A stretch of DNA of 28,552 bases. Source: Betaproteobacteria bacterium. Its GTDB lineage: Bacteria; Pseudomonadota; Gammaproteobacteria; Burkholderiales; Burkholderiaceae. Below, in pieces: positions 16,571 through 24,849 of this stretch. The position numbers and the translations under genes were made by a program. The notes beneath the pieces were generated by a model that was given only the letters and a program-made list of their open reading frames with translations, ran no database searches and had not been told where the DNA came from. The stretch lies in assembly GCA_009921765.1 (NCBI GenBank), contig RFXC01000023.1, positions 1-28,552 of the forward strand, given 5' to 3'. The stretch's first letter is position 1. The number at the start of each line of letters is the position of its first letter.

Positions 16571-17374
16571 TTAGAGCCAGCGCTTGCGGCGTCGATAGGA
16601 CTTGATGTCGCGGAAGGACTTGCGCCCTTCTTTCGCAACGCCCAGGTAGAACTCCTTCACGTCCTCGTTTTCGGCCAGGTCCCGGGCCGGGCCGTCCATC
16701 ACGATGCGGCCATTTTCCAGGATGTAGCCATAGTCGGCGTTGCGAAGCGCCACATTGGTGTTCTGTTCGGCGAGCAGGAAGCTCACTTTTTCCTTCTGAT
16801 TGAGGTCGCGCACGATGGCGAAGATTTCCGCCACGATCTGCGGGGCGAGACCCATGGAGGGCTCGTCGAGCAGAATCATCTTGGGATTGGCCATCAGCGC
16901 GCGGCCCACTGCCGTCATCTGCTGTTCCCCGCCCGAGGTATAGCCCGCCTGCGAGGCGCGTCGGGTCTTCAGGCGCGGAAAGTAGTGGTACACGCGCTCG
17001 AGCGCCACCGCGGTATCGGCGCGCGAGAGATTGCGCGTGTAGGTGCCGGTGAGAAGATTCTCCTCCACGGTCAAATGACCAAAGCAGCGTCGCCCCTCCA
17101 TCACCTGAATCACGCCGCGCTTGACCAGATCAGCGGGCGTGAGATGGGCGATCGGCTCATCGCGGTAGCTGATCGACCCCTTGGTGACTTCGCCCCGCTC
17201 GCCTTTGAGCAGATTGGAAATGGCGCGCAGCGTGGTGGTCTTGCCTGCGCCATTGCCGCCCAGGAGTGCCACCACACCACCCTCGGGCACCTGAAGCGAT
17301 ACGCCCTTCAGCACCAGAATCACATGGTTGTAGATGACCTCGATGCCGCTCACGACAAGCAAGGGATTGCTCAC
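16571..17374 (-). CDS. livF: LIV-type ABC importer ATPase, LivF subunit
   Basis: This 267-residue ABC ATPase has Walker A GGNGAGKTT (about 39-47), the signature TSGGEQQ (about 146-152) and Walker B MILLDEP (about 166-172). The GTG at 17374 is chosen because GGGAGA lies 5 bp upstream and the protein then starts LLVVSGIEVIYNHVIL like other LivF proteins; longer starts add a proline/arginine-rich stretch of no family character. It carries a basic C-terminal extension ending SYRRRKRWL, longer than classical LivF. It pairs with LivG on the LivHM permease to import a branched-chain amino acid or a carboxylate-like ligand; context favours the latter. Confidence 0.93.
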   Translation of the reverse strand: MSNPLLVVSGIEVIYNHVILVLKGVSLQVPEGGVVALLGGNGAGKTTTLRAISNLLKGERGEVTKGSISYRDEPIAHLTPADLVKRGVIQVMEGRRCFGHLTVEENLLTGTYTRNLSRADTAVALERVYHYFPRLKTRRASQAGYTSGGEQQMTAVGRALMANPKMILLDEPSMGLAPQIVAEIFAIVRDLNQKEKVSFLLAEQNTNVALRNADYGYILENGRIVMDGPARDLAENEDVKEFYLGVAKEGRKSFRDIKSYRRRKRWL

Positions 17375-17393
17375 GGTTGTCTCCCGGGGGTAA

Positions 17394-17433
17394 GCGCTGA
17401 GCGGGACCGGGCGCGCCCGGTCCGGGTCAGCGC
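17394..17433 (-). repeat. Large two-tier intergenic palindrome between binding-protein gene and livF
   Basis: The core 17404-17423 is a perfect 20-bp palindrome (arms GGACCGGGCG/CGCCCGGTCC). It is enclosed by a second matching stem, GCGCTGA (17394-17400) with TCAGCGC (17427-17433), separated from the core by 3-nt internal loops. As RNA it would fold into a very stable hairpin about 20 nt upstream of the livF start, after the binding-protein stop. No U-tract follows on the - strand, so it is probably not an intrinsic terminator. Stabilising the upstream mRNA or tuning livF translation is inference. Confidence 0.7.
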
Positions 17434-17539
17434 GCCGCGGCTCGCCTGGGAAGGCTGCCGCGACGAGCGGGGCACCACACCGGCGTGTGATGCACCCGGT
17501 ACGCCGCCGAACCGCGAGGCCCGGCAGCATGGATTGCCG

Positions 17540-18910
17540 TCAGTTTGAAGCTTCCTTCGCGCAGTCGCGTGGCTGAATCTTCTTCTCGGCTGCATAGCGC
17601 GCCGCATAGGCATCCTGCATGGGTTTCAGGATCTGCATGTCCGCCTGGTAGACCTTGGGCGCGACCACCCATTTCTTGCCGTCCCAGCTGTGGATCTGAG
17701 CGGAGTTGCCGCCCATGTGGTCGCGGCAGCTGGTGCTGATCGGCTGCATGAGGCCCTCGAAACCAAGCTGCTTGATGCGCGCGGCGTCGATGTTCAGGTT
17801 CTCGAAACCCCAGCGCACCTCTTCGCCCGTGAGCGGACGCTTGCCATAGCGCTCTTGCGACACGCGGACCGCCTCGGCGGTGACCGCCGCTGCCGTCAGT
17901 CCACGGTTGTAGAGCACCTGACCGACTTCATCACGCGGACCCGACCCCTGACCCTTGTCGTGCAGATTCCGGAAGATGTCCTGGTGGACGCGCGACGTGC
18001 CGGCGGGTGCCATGAAGGTGAGCGCGTTGTAGCCCTTGCCGCCGTCGCCCGCGGGAACGATATCGGGCTCGGCGCCCGACCACCATACCCCGTACATCTT
18101 TTCGCGCGGATAGCCGGTGGCGATGGCCTCCTTGACGGCGGTCGAGTTCATCACACCCCAGCCCCACAGGAAGACATAGTCGGGCCGGTCGCGACGCACC
18201 TGCAGCCAGGCAGCCTTTTGCTCCACGCCCGGGTGCGTGACCGGGATCAGGATCAGCTGAAATCCGTGCATCTTGGCGCGTTCCTGCAGCAACGGTATCG
18301 GCTCTTTCCCGAACGGGGAGTCATGGTAGACGAGCGCGATCTTCTTGCCCTTGAGACGATCGACACCACCCTCAACCGAACCCACGTGCTGGACCAGGAT
18401 GTCGGCTGCCACCCAGTAGCTGCCGCCCAGAATGAAGTTCCACTTGAACACTTCGCCGTTGGCCGATTCCGAGCGGCCATAGCCCGCGGTGATCAGAGGG
18501 ATCTTGTCGTTGGGAACCTTGTCGGTGAGAGCGAACGTGATGCCGGTAGACAGCGGATGAATCGCTGTCCCGCCGGTGGGGCCCTTGCCCTTCAAGCGCT
18601 CATAACACTCCACGCCACGGTCGGTGGCGTAGCCGGTTTCGCACTCTTCCATGGTGAGGCGCACGCCACCGATGCCGCCATCACGGGCGTTCAGCATCTT
18701 GTAGTAATCGGCCATGCCGTTGGCAAACGGGACGCCATTTGGCGCGTAGGGACCCGTGCGGTAGACGAGCAGCGGGAAGAACTGCTCCTTGGCGCCCGCG
18801 GCGGCGGGCGCCCCTTTGGCCTGCGCCTGCGCAAGCCCCGGCGCAAGTGCCGCCAGGCCGGCAGCCAGGGCCGCGGCGGCCAGCCAGCGGGCTGTTGTGT
18901 TCTGTCTCAT
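17540..18910 (-). CDS. Periplasmic substrate-binding protein of the LIV-type importer
   Basis: This 456-residue LivK-family (type I periplasmic fold) protein has a clear Sec signal peptide, with a basic start, a hydrophobic Ala/Leu core at about 9-25 and an AQAQA cleavage region near residue 31. The mature protein begins with PLLVYRTGPYAPNGVPFANGM and has the two-lobe pattern including KKIALVYHDSPFGKEP and PDYVFLWGWGVMNSTAVKEA. It is longer and more divergent than LivJ/LivK, as in the subgroup found with CoA-ligase genes. A near-perfect ribosome binding site (AAGGAGGT complement at 18915-18922) precedes the ATG. Hairpins on both sides suggest it is made in excess over the membrane subunits. 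The ligand is unknown. Confidence 0.92.
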   Translation of the reverse strand: MRQNTTARWLAAAALAAGLAALAPGLAQAQAKGAPAAAGAKEQFFPLLVYRTGPYAPNGVPFANGMADYYKMLNARDGGIGGVRLTMEECETGYATDRGVECYERLKGKGPTGGTAIHPLSTGITFALTDKVPNDKIPLITAGYGRSESANGEVFKWNFILGGSYWVAADILVQHVGSVEGGVDRLKGKKIALVYHDSPFGKEPIPLLQERAKMHGFQLILIPVTHPGVEQKAAWLQVRRDRPDYVFLWGWGVMNSTAVKEAIATGYPREKMYGVWWSGAEPDIVPAGDGGKGYNALTFMAPAGTSRVHQDIFRNLHDKGQGSGPRDEVGQVLYNRGLTAAAVTAEAVRVSQERYGKRPLTGEEVRWGFENLNIDAARIKQLGFEGLMQPISTSCRDHMGGNSAQIHSWDGKKWVVAPKVYQADMQILKPMQDAYAARYAAEKKIQPRDCAKEASN

Positions 18911-18914
18911 CGGA

Positions 18915-18922
18915 ACCTCCTT
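18915..18922 (-). promoter_or_regulatory. Very strong ribosome binding site of the binding-protein gene
   Basis: On the - strand AAGGAGGT lies 4 nt upstream of the ATG at 18910 and fully matches the consensus. It is the strongest Shine-Dalgarno in the window, consistent with high production of a periplasmic binding protein. Confidence 0.8.
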
Positions 18923-18967
18923 GTTTTAACCATCAATGAATCACGAGCCTGAATGAAGTGCACCACA

Positions 18968-18990
18968 CTGTCGCCGGCCCGTCGCGACAG
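18968..18990 (-). repeat. Stem-loop between livM and the binding-protein gene
   Basis: CTGTCGC (18968-18974) and GCGACAG (18984-18990) form a perfect 7-bp stem with a 9-nt loop, 14 bp after the livM stop and about 57 bp before the binding-protein ATG. No U-tract follows on the - strand. The AT-richer stretch between it and the ribosome binding site could hold a promoter, but no good -35/-10 pair is visible. It may mark a processing point or a 3' end. Confidence 0.5.
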
Positions 18991-19004
18991 CGCTGCAGAA
19001 AACC

Positions 19005-20069
19005 TCAATGCGGGAACGGCCAGAGTCTCAGCTTTTCCTTTCCGATCGACCAAAGTCGGGCGAGCCCATGCGGCTCCACGATCAGGAAAAACACGATCAG
19101 CGCCCCGAAGATCATGAACTCGAGGTGCGAGGCCATGGCGGTGGAGATGGGTACGCCCAGCCAGGCAGGCACCTGATTCAGCAGAATCGGGAGCACCACG
19201 ATGAAGGCTGCGCCAAAGAAGCTGCCCATGATGGAGCCCATGCCGCCGATGATGATCATGAAGAGCAGGTTGAGCGAGCGGTTCACATCAAAGGCAAGCG
19301 GCTCCCAGGAGCCCAGGTGCACGAACGCCCACATGGCGCCTGCCACACCGATCACGAAGGAGCTCACCGCGAACGCCGACAGCTTGGCCGTGACCGGCCG
19401 GATGCCGATGACGGTGGCGGCCACATCCATGTCGCGGATCGCCATCCAGGAGCGGCCAATGTGGCCGCGGACGATGTTCTTGGCGGCGAGTGCCATGACG
19501 GTGACGATCGTGAGGCAAAAGAGATACTTGGACTGCGGTGTGTCGATTGAAATGCCTGCCACCGTAAGCGTGGGAACCGATACCGAGCCCGAGGCCGAGT
19601 AGTTGGTGAACCAGGCGATACGGGCGAAGACCCAGTCGCAGAAAAACTGTGCAGCAAGTGTGGCCACCGCCAGATAAAGGCCGCGGATTCGCAGGCTGGG
19701 GATGCCGAATACGATCCCGACCAGGAGCGCCGCACCGCCACCAATGAGAAACGCGCCAATCACCGGCATGCCGGGCACCCGGGTGTAGGCGTTGTAGGCA
19801 ATGTAGGCGCCCACCGCCATGAAGGCGCCCGAGCCGAGCGAGATCTGGCCGCAGTAACCGACCAGAAGATTGAGCCCCAGCGCGGCGAGCGAGAGGATGA
19901 CAAACGGGATGAGGATGGCCCGGAACATGTATTCGCTTGCCAGCATCGGTACGCCGATGAAGGCAAACGCGATCAGCGCCATGACCAGCCAGCGGTCCTG
20001 CAGAATCGGGAAGATCTGCTGATCGTCGCCGTAGCGGGTTTTGAACTGGCCGTTTTCGCGGTAGAGCAT
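19005..20069 (-). CDS. livM: LIV-type ABC importer permease, LivM subunit
   Basis: This 354-residue inner-membrane permease has about eight to ten hydrophobic segments and the LivM hallmarks LNLLVGYCGQISLGSGAFMAVGAYIAYN, GIPSLRIRGLYLAVATLA, GRSWMAIRDMDVAATVIGI (the coupling-helix region contacting the ATPases) and IIIGGMGSIMGSFFGAAF. The N-terminal roughly 25 residues are polar and probably cytoplasmic. AAGAGG precedes the ATG, and 15 bp separate it from livH. It forms the channel with LivH. Confidence 0.94.
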   Translation of the reverse strand: MLYRENGQFKTRYGDDQQIFPILQDRWLVMALIAFAFIGVPMLASEYMFRAILIPFVILSLAALGLNLLVGYCGQISLGSGAFMAVGAYIAYNAYTRVPGMPVIGAFLIGGGAALLVGIVFGIPSLRIRGLYLAVATLAAQFFCDWVFARIAWFTNYSASGSVSVPTLTVAGISIDTPQSKYLFCLTIVTVMALAAKNIVRGHIGRSWMAIRDMDVAATVIGIRPVTAKLSAFAVSSFVIGVAGAMWAFVHLGSWEPLAFDVNRSLNLLFMIIIGGMGSIMGSFFGAAFIVVLPILLNQVPAWLGVPISTAMASHLEFMIFGALIVFFLIVEPHGLARLWSIGKEKLRLWPFPH

Positions 20070-20084
20070 CGTCAGGCCTCTTGA

Positions 20085-21014
20085 TTACACGCGATCAATG
20101 ATGCGTTCGCCAAACAGTCCCTGCGGCCGCACGAGCAGCACCGCAAGCGCAAGACCGTAGGCAAACCAGTTTTCGAGCCCGCCACCGATGATGGGCCCGA
20201 GGTAGACCTCGGCGAGCTTCTCGCCCAATCCGATCAGAAGCCCCCCCACGATGGCGCCCGGCACCGAGGTGAACCCGCCCACGATCACCACCGGGAGCGC
20301 CTTGAGCGCGAGGATGGCGAGCGAGAACTGGACGCCCAGCTTGCTCCCCCAGACCATACCGGCCACCAGGGCGGTGAAGCCCGCGACCGCCCATACGATC
20401 ACCCAGATCCGGTTGAGCGGAATGCCGATGGATTGCGCCGCCTGATGATCGTCGGCCACCGCACGAAGTGCCCGCCCGGTAGCGGTTTTCTGAAAGAAGA
20501 TGGCAAGCACCACCACCAGCGCGACCGCAATCAGCGCTGCCGCAATGTCGTCGCGATTGAGCAGGATGCCGCCCTCGAACAGGTCGCCCAGGACCAGGAG
20601 CGGATCCTTGGAGAGCCCCAGATCGATCTTGTAGACGTCTGACCCCCAGATGGTCTGCCCGAAGCCATCGAGAAAATAGGTGACACCGAGCGTGGCCATG
20701 AGGAGCGTGACGCCTTCCTGGTTGACCAGCGGTCGCAGCACCAGCCGTTCGATGCCCTGGGCCACCACCACCATGATGAGCGCGGCGAGCACGAAGGCAA
20801 GCAGATTGGCAAGCAGCAGACTCTCGAAGCCCAGGAGCTCAGGCAGCCACTCGGCAAGCCGTGCCATGGCGAGTGCCGCAAACAGCACCATTGCGCCCTG
20901 CGCGAAATTGAACACGCCCGAGGCCTTGAAGATCAGCACGAAGCCGAGCGCGACCAGCGAATAGAGGACGCCCGCCATCAGGCCGCCCAGCACCACTTCG
21001 AGGAAAAATCCCAT
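20085..21014 (-). CDS. livH: LIV-type ABC importer permease, LivH subunit
   Basis: This 309-residue inner-membrane permease is hydrophobic throughout. Family signatures are LGGLMAGVLYSLVALGFVLIFKASGVFNFAQGAMVLFAA, RPLVNQEGVTLLMATLGVTYFLDG, TGRALRAVADDHQAAQSIGIPLNRI (coupling helix) and VIVGGFTSVPGAIVGGLLIGLGE. GGAGG sits upstream of the ATG. It is 14 bp after livG and 15 bp before livM. It pairs with LivM as the transmembrane channel. Confidence 0.94.
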   Translation of the reverse strand: MGFFLEVVLGGLMAGVLYSLVALGFVLIFKASGVFNFAQGAMVLFAALAMARLAEWLPELLGFESLLLANLLAFVLAALIMVVVAQGIERLVLRPLVNQEGVTLLMATLGVTYFLDGFGQTIWGSDVYKIDLGLSKDPLLVLGDLFEGGILLNRDDIAAALIAVALVVVLAIFFQKTATGRALRAVADDHQAAQSIGIPLNRIWVIVWAVAGFTALVAGMVWGSKLGVQFSLAILALKALPVVIVGGFTSVPGAIVGGLLIGLGEKLAEVYLGPIIGGGLENWFAYGLALAVLLVRPQGLFGERIIDRV

Positions 21015-21028
21015 TCCCGAGCCTCCGC

Positions 21029-21814
21029 CTAGTGCGCCACGCCCAGGTAGGCGTTGATCACGTCCTGATTGCTGCGGACGTCGTCCGGTGTGCCATCGCC
21101 GATCTTCTTGCCGTAGTCGAGCACGACCACCCGGTCGGAGATATCCATCACTACACCCATGTCATGCTCGATCAGCACGATGGTGGTGCCGAACTCGTCG
21201 TTCACGTCGAGCACGAAGCGGCTCATGTCCTGCTTTTCTTCGACATTCATGCCGGCCATCGGTTCATCAAGTAGAAGGAGCGAGGGCTCCATCGCGAGCG
21301 CGCGCCCCAGGTCGACCCGCTTCTGAAGACCATAGGGCAGACGCCCGACCGGCGTTTTCCGATAGGGCTGAATCTGCAGAAAATCGATGATGCGCTCGCA
21401 GAATTCGCGGTGCATGATCTCCTCGCGCTCGGCCGGTCCCTTCCAGAACGCCTGCTGAAGGATATTGGTGCGCATCTTGAGCGTGCGCCCGGTCATGATG
21501 TTGTCGAGCACCGACATGCCCTTGAACAGCGCGAGACTCTGGAAGGTGCGCGCGACCCCGTGCGCCGCCATGGCGTGCGGGTCGGTATGGGTGTGGTGCT
21601 CGCCGCGATAGATGATTTCGCCCTGCTGGGGCGTGTAGACCCCGCTGATCACATTGAGCATGGAGCTCTTGCCCGCACCGTTGGGTCCGATGATGGCGCG
21701 GATCTCGTGCTCGCGCACGTCAAAGGAAATGTCGGTGAGCGCCTTCACGCCGCCAAATGCGAGCGAGATGTTGCGCAGGTCGAGGATGACCTCGCCAATC
21801 TTGCGGTTGCTCAT
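21029..21814 (-). CDS. livG: LIV-type ABC importer ATPase, LivG subunit
   Basis: This 261-residue ABC ATPase has Walker A GPNGAGKSS (about 43-51), the LivG-type signature LPYGLQKRVDLGRAL in place of classical LSGGQ, Walker B LLLLDEPMAGM, and the LivG C-terminus GTPDDVRSNQDVINAYLG. Its start overlaps the stop of the AMP-binding ligase (ATGA, 21811-21814), so importer and ligase are translationally coupled. That is the strongest sequence evidence that uptake and CoA activation work together. Confidence 0.93.
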   Translation of the reverse strand: MSNRKIGEVILDLRNISLAFGGVKALTDISFDVREHEIRAIIGPNGAGKSSMLNVISGVYTPQQGEIIYRGEHHTHTDPHAMAAHGVARTFQSLALFKGMSVLDNIMTGRTLKMRTNILQQAFWKGPAEREEIMHREFCERIIDFLQIQPYRKTPVGRLPYGLQKRVDLGRALAMEPSLLLLDEPMAGMNVEEKQDMSRFVLDVNDEFGTTIVLIEHDMGVVMDISDRVVVLDYGKKIGDGTPDDVRSNQDVINAYLGVAH

Positions 21815-23802
21815 GCAGCCCTCTTCTGCGCGGCCGAGGGCGCGAAGGTGGTGGCGTCTTCCAGGCGCAGCGTAGCCGATACGACGCCGGTGCGGCCGTC
21901 TTCAAAGCGCACCTGGGTTTCGATGAACTGCTCGGTGCGGCCCGAATAAAGCGCCTCGACCAGCACCTGATATTTCTGCGCGATGAAGCCGCGCCGAACC
22001 TTGCGGGTTCGGGTGAGCTCTTCGTCGTCGGCGTCGAGCTCCTTGTGCAGCACAAGGAAGCGGTGAATCTGCGAGGCGCTCATCACGGGGTCGGCCGCGA
22101 GATCGGCGTTGACCTTTTCCAGGCACTCGCGAATCAGCGAGAAAATTTCCGGACGCGAGGCGAGATCGACATAGCCGGTGTAGGAGAGGTTGCGGCGCTC
22201 TGCCCAGTTGCCGCAGGCTTCGAAATCGATGTTGATGAAGGCCATCACCTGATCGCGACCATCGCCGAAGGCTACCGCTTCCTTGATGAAGGGGAAGAAC
22301 TTGAGCTTGTTCTCGAGATATTTCGGCGCAAACATCGAACCGTCAGCAAGCTTGCCGACGTCCTTTGCGCGATCGATGATGCGCAGGTGTCCGTCGGTGT
22401 CGAGGTAGCCCGCATCGCCCGTGTGATACCAGCCCTCGGCATCTTTCACCTCGGCGGTGGCCTGGTCATTTTTGTAGTACTCACGCAGAAGCCCGGGGCT
22501 TCGGATCAGGACCTCGCCCGCATCGGTCAGGCGGATGCGTACGCCGTCCATGGGCGGCCCCACCGTGTCGGGCTTTACCTGACCGTTGGGCTGCACGCAG
22601 ACGAACACCGCTGTTTCGGTCGAGCCGTACAGTTGCTTGAGATTGATTCCGAGCGAGCGGTAGAACACGAACAGGTCGGGACCGATTGCCTCGCCCGCCG
22701 TGTAGGCCACGCGCACGCGGCTCATGCCAAGGGCATTGCGAAGCGGGCCGTAAATGAGCAGGTCGCCCGTGCGATAAAGCATCCGCTCCGCGGCCGAGAC
22801 GCTGGGATCGCCATTCAGGATGCGCTCACCCACCCGGCGCGCCACATCCATGAAGTAGCGGTAGAGCGCGCGCTTCGGTGCCGCCGCGTCTTCCATGCGA
22901 ATGGTGACCTGCGTGAGGAGCGCCTCCAGCACGCGCGGCGGCGCAAAGTAGTAGGTGGGCCCGATCTCTCGCATGTCGGCCGAGACCGTCGACTGCGACT
23001 CGGGGCAATTGACGGTGAAGCCTGCCGCGAGCCACTGCGAGTATGAAAAGATGTTCTGTCCGATCCAGGCCATGGGCAGATACGCAAGCACCTCTTCGCG
23101 GCTGGTCAGGTGCTCCATGGCGCAGGCCGCGCGCGAGACCGAGATGAGGTTGCGATGCGTGTGGATGACCCCTTTGGGGTTGCCGGTGGTGCCCGAGGTG
23201 TAGAACATCGCCGCGACGTCGTCGGGCGAGCCTTCGCTTGTGCGCTGCTTGAGAAGCCCCGGATAGGCGCGCAGGAAATCCTTGCCGCGGGTAATCAGCG
23301 TATCGACGCTCAGGAGTTCGGGGTTGGTGTAGTTGCGAAGCCCCCTCGGATCGTCATAGACGATGTGCGCGAGCAGCGGGTGCTGTTCCTTCAGCTCCAG
23401 CAGCTTGTCGGTCTGCTCCTGGTCTTCCACCACGGCGAAGGCAATTTCGGCGTTCCTGAACACGAACACCATTTCTGCGGCGACCGCGTCCTGGTACATG
23501 GGGACCGGCACGCCGCCCAGCGCCTGGGCTGCGATCATGGCGGCATAAAGCCGGGGACGGTTCTCGCCGATGATGGCCAGATGCTGACCGCGTGAAAAAC
23601 CGAGCTCGGCAAGGCCTGCTGCGATGGCCTCGACCTGATCGGCGAGCTCACGCCAGGTGGTGGTCCGCCAGATGCCGTAGATTTTTTCGCGCAGCGCTGC
23701 GTCGTCGGGACGCGCGGCCGCGTGTTCGAGAAGCAGCTGCGGAAAGGTCGTGCCGCCGAGTGCAAGCACCCGGGCTTCGTCGGCATCAGGCGCCTGAGCC
23801 AT
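21811..23802 (-). CDS. AMP-binding acyl-CoA ligase (long-chain acyl-CoA synthetase-like)
   Basis: This 663-residue adenylate-forming ligase converts a carboxylic acid, ATP and CoA to acyl-CoA, AMP and pyrophosphate. Motifs include the P-loop YTSGTTGNPKG (201-211), the adenine-site block QLYGSTE, and GWYHTGDAGYLDTDGHLRIIDRAKDV. The LADGSMFAPKYLENKL segment and the long C-terminal part resemble FadD15/long-chain synthetase types; the last roughly 45 residues are a less conserved tail. GGGGAG lies about 9 bp upstream of the ATG. It is the first gene of the seven-gene importer operon and overlaps livG. The natural substrate could be a fatty, cyclic or aromatic acid. Confidence 0.9.
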   Translation of the reverse strand: MAQAPDADEARVLALGGTTFPQLLLEHAAARPDDAALREKIYGIWRTTTWRELADQVEAIAAGLAELGFSRGQHLAIIGENRPRLYAAMIAAQALGGVPVPMYQDAVAAEMVFVFRNAEIAFAVVEDQEQTDKLLELKEQHPLLAHIVYDDPRGLRNYTNPELLSVDTLITRGKDFLRAYPGLLKQRTSEGSPDDVAAMFYTSGTTGNPKGVIHTHRNLISVSRAACAMEHLTSREEVLAYLPMAWIGQNIFSYSQWLAAGFTVNCPESQSTVSADMREIGPTYYFAPPRVLEALLTQVTIRMEDAAAPKRALYRYFMDVARRVGERILNGDPSVSAAERMLYRTGDLLIYGPLRNALGMSRVRVAYTAGEAIGPDLFVFYRSLGINLKQLYGSTETAVFVCVQPNGQVKPDTVGPPMDGVRIRLTDAGEVLIRSPGLLREYYKNDQATAEVKDAEGWYHTGDAGYLDTDGHLRIIDRAKDVGKLADGSMFAPKYLENKLKFFPFIKEAVAFGDGRDQVMAFINIDFEACGNWAERRNLSYTGYVDLASRPEIFSLIRECLEKVNADLAADPVMSASQIHRFLVLHKELDADDEELTRTRKVRRGFIAQKYQVLVEALYSGRTEQFIETQVRFEDGRTGVVSATLRLEDATTFAPSAAQKRAA

Positions 23803-23852
23803 CGGCAGTGTCTCCCCTCTGTTTTTGAGTTGCCGGTTTCTACGCCCGGCAC

Positions 23853-23874
23853 CTTACCCGTAACTTACCGGAAT
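23853..23874 (-). promoter_or_regulatory. Possible operator: imperfect 11-bp tandem repeat upstream of the importer operon
   Basis: CTTACCCGTAA (23853-23863) is followed directly by CTTACCGGAAT (23864-23874), matching at 8 of 11 positions. The first copy contains the small dyad TTAC-CC-GTAA. The element lies about 50 bp upstream of the ligase start, where an operator would be expected. No regulator gene is adjacent, and the promoter itself could not be placed. Confidence 0.3.
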
Positions 23875-23881
23875 CGGCGGC

Positions 23882-23897
23882 CCCGGGAAAACCCGGG
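23882..23897. terminator. CCCGGG-AAAA-CCCGGG hairpin after the hydroxyacyl-CoA dehydrogenase gene
   Basis: A 6-bp all-GC stem with a 4-nt loop lies 29 bp beyond the stop of the dehydrogenase gene and before the importer operon, both on the - strand. The T-run (ATTTT, 23898-23902) follows it in the + direction, while on the - strand A residues precede it. It could end or separate the two - strand transcripts, but the U-tract lies on the wrong side for a canonical terminator. Confidence 0.4.
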
Positions 23898-23925
23898 ATT
23901 TTCCACCTCGACCGGCTGTCCGGGA

Positions 23926-24777
23926 TCAACCGTAGCTGTAGAAACCGCGTCCGGTCTTGCGCCCGAGCAAACCTGCATCAACCATTTCGCGAAGCAGCGG
24001 CGCGGGGCGGTACTTGGGGTCCTTGAATGCGTCGTAGAGCACGTCCATCACGGCGAGCAGCACGTCCAGCCCGATCATGTCGCAGAGCGCGAGCGGGCCG
24101 ATCGGGTGGTTGCAGCCCAGCCGCATGCCGGTATCGATTTCATCAGCGCTTGCAACGCCCTCGGCGAGGGTGAAGATCGCTTCGTTCAGCATCGGGCAGA
24201 GGATTCGGTTGACCGCGAAACCGGCGCTGTTTTTCACGCCGATCGGCGTCTTGCCGAGCCGCTGGGCAAGCTCGGCGACGCTTTGCAGCGTCGCTTCCGA
24301 CGTGCGCAATCCACGGATGATTTCGACCAGTGCCATCACTGGCACCGGATTGAAAAAATGCATGCCCACGAAGAGCTCGGGCCGGCTGATCTGTGCGGCG
24401 AGCCGCGTGATGGAAATTGATGACGTGTTGGTCGCGATGATGGTGCCAGGGCGGGCGATGGCGTCGATGGCTTTCAGGATCTTGATCTTGATGGCCTCGT
24501 TTTCAGTGGCCGCCTCGATGATCAGGTCGGCGCCCGCCAGGTCTTCGGCCCGCGTGGTGGTGCACACCCGGGCGAGCGCGGCGGCCTTGCCGGCGTCATC
24601 GAGCGTGCCTTTTCGCACCAGTCGGTCGAGTGAGCCGCCAATGGTCTTCAGCGCGCGCTCGAGCGCGGCCTCGTTCACGTCTTGCATCACGGCGTCGATG
24701 CCCGCCTGCGCACACGTCTGCGCGATGCCGTTACCCATGGTGCCGGCACCGATGATGCCGATGGTCTTGATGGTCAT
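23926..24777 (-). CDS. 3-hydroxybutyryl-CoA dehydrogenase
   Basis: This 283-residue NAD(P)-dependent L-3-hydroxyacyl-CoA dehydrogenase oxidises 3-hydroxybutyryl-CoA (and similar short acyls) to acetoacetyl-CoA, or the reverse. The Rossmann loop GAGTMG spans residues 10-15. The catalytic set is Ser119 in NTSSIS, His140 in [11 protein letters not shown] and Asn190 in AGFAVNRI. The C-terminal domain ends with [14 protein letters not shown]. Length is that of stand-alone HBD/PaaH proteins. The ATG at 24777 is chosen over an in-frame TTG at 24795 because AAGGA lies 9 bp upstream. It could supply acetoacetyl-CoA to the thiolase at 4258. Confidence 0.92.
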   Translation of the reverse strand: MTIKTIGIIGAGTMGNGIAQTCAQAGIDAVMQDVNEAALERALKTIGGSLDRLVRKGTLDDAGKAAALARVCTTTRAEDLAGADLIIEAATENEAIKIKILKAIDAIARPGTIIATNTSSISITRLAAQISRPELFVGMHFFNPVPVMALVEIIRGLRTSEATLQSVAELAQRLGKTPIGVKNSAGFAVNRILCPMLNEAIFTLAEGVASADEIDTGMRLGCNHPIGPLALCDMIGLDVLLAVMDVLYDAFKDPKYRPAPLLREMVDAGLLGRKTGRGFYSYG

Positions 24778-24849
24778 GGTGGGTCGTCCTTGCAAAGAAT
24801 AGGTGCTGATTCTAGTGGAGCGGCGCGCGGCGCCCCCCGATGCAACGCA

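Noticed and set aside
16571..17530. Longer LivF starting at 17530
   Set aside because: The extra 52 residues are Arg/Pro-rich, cover the palindrome, and are unlike LivF; GTG 17374 has a ribosome binding site and the family N-terminus.
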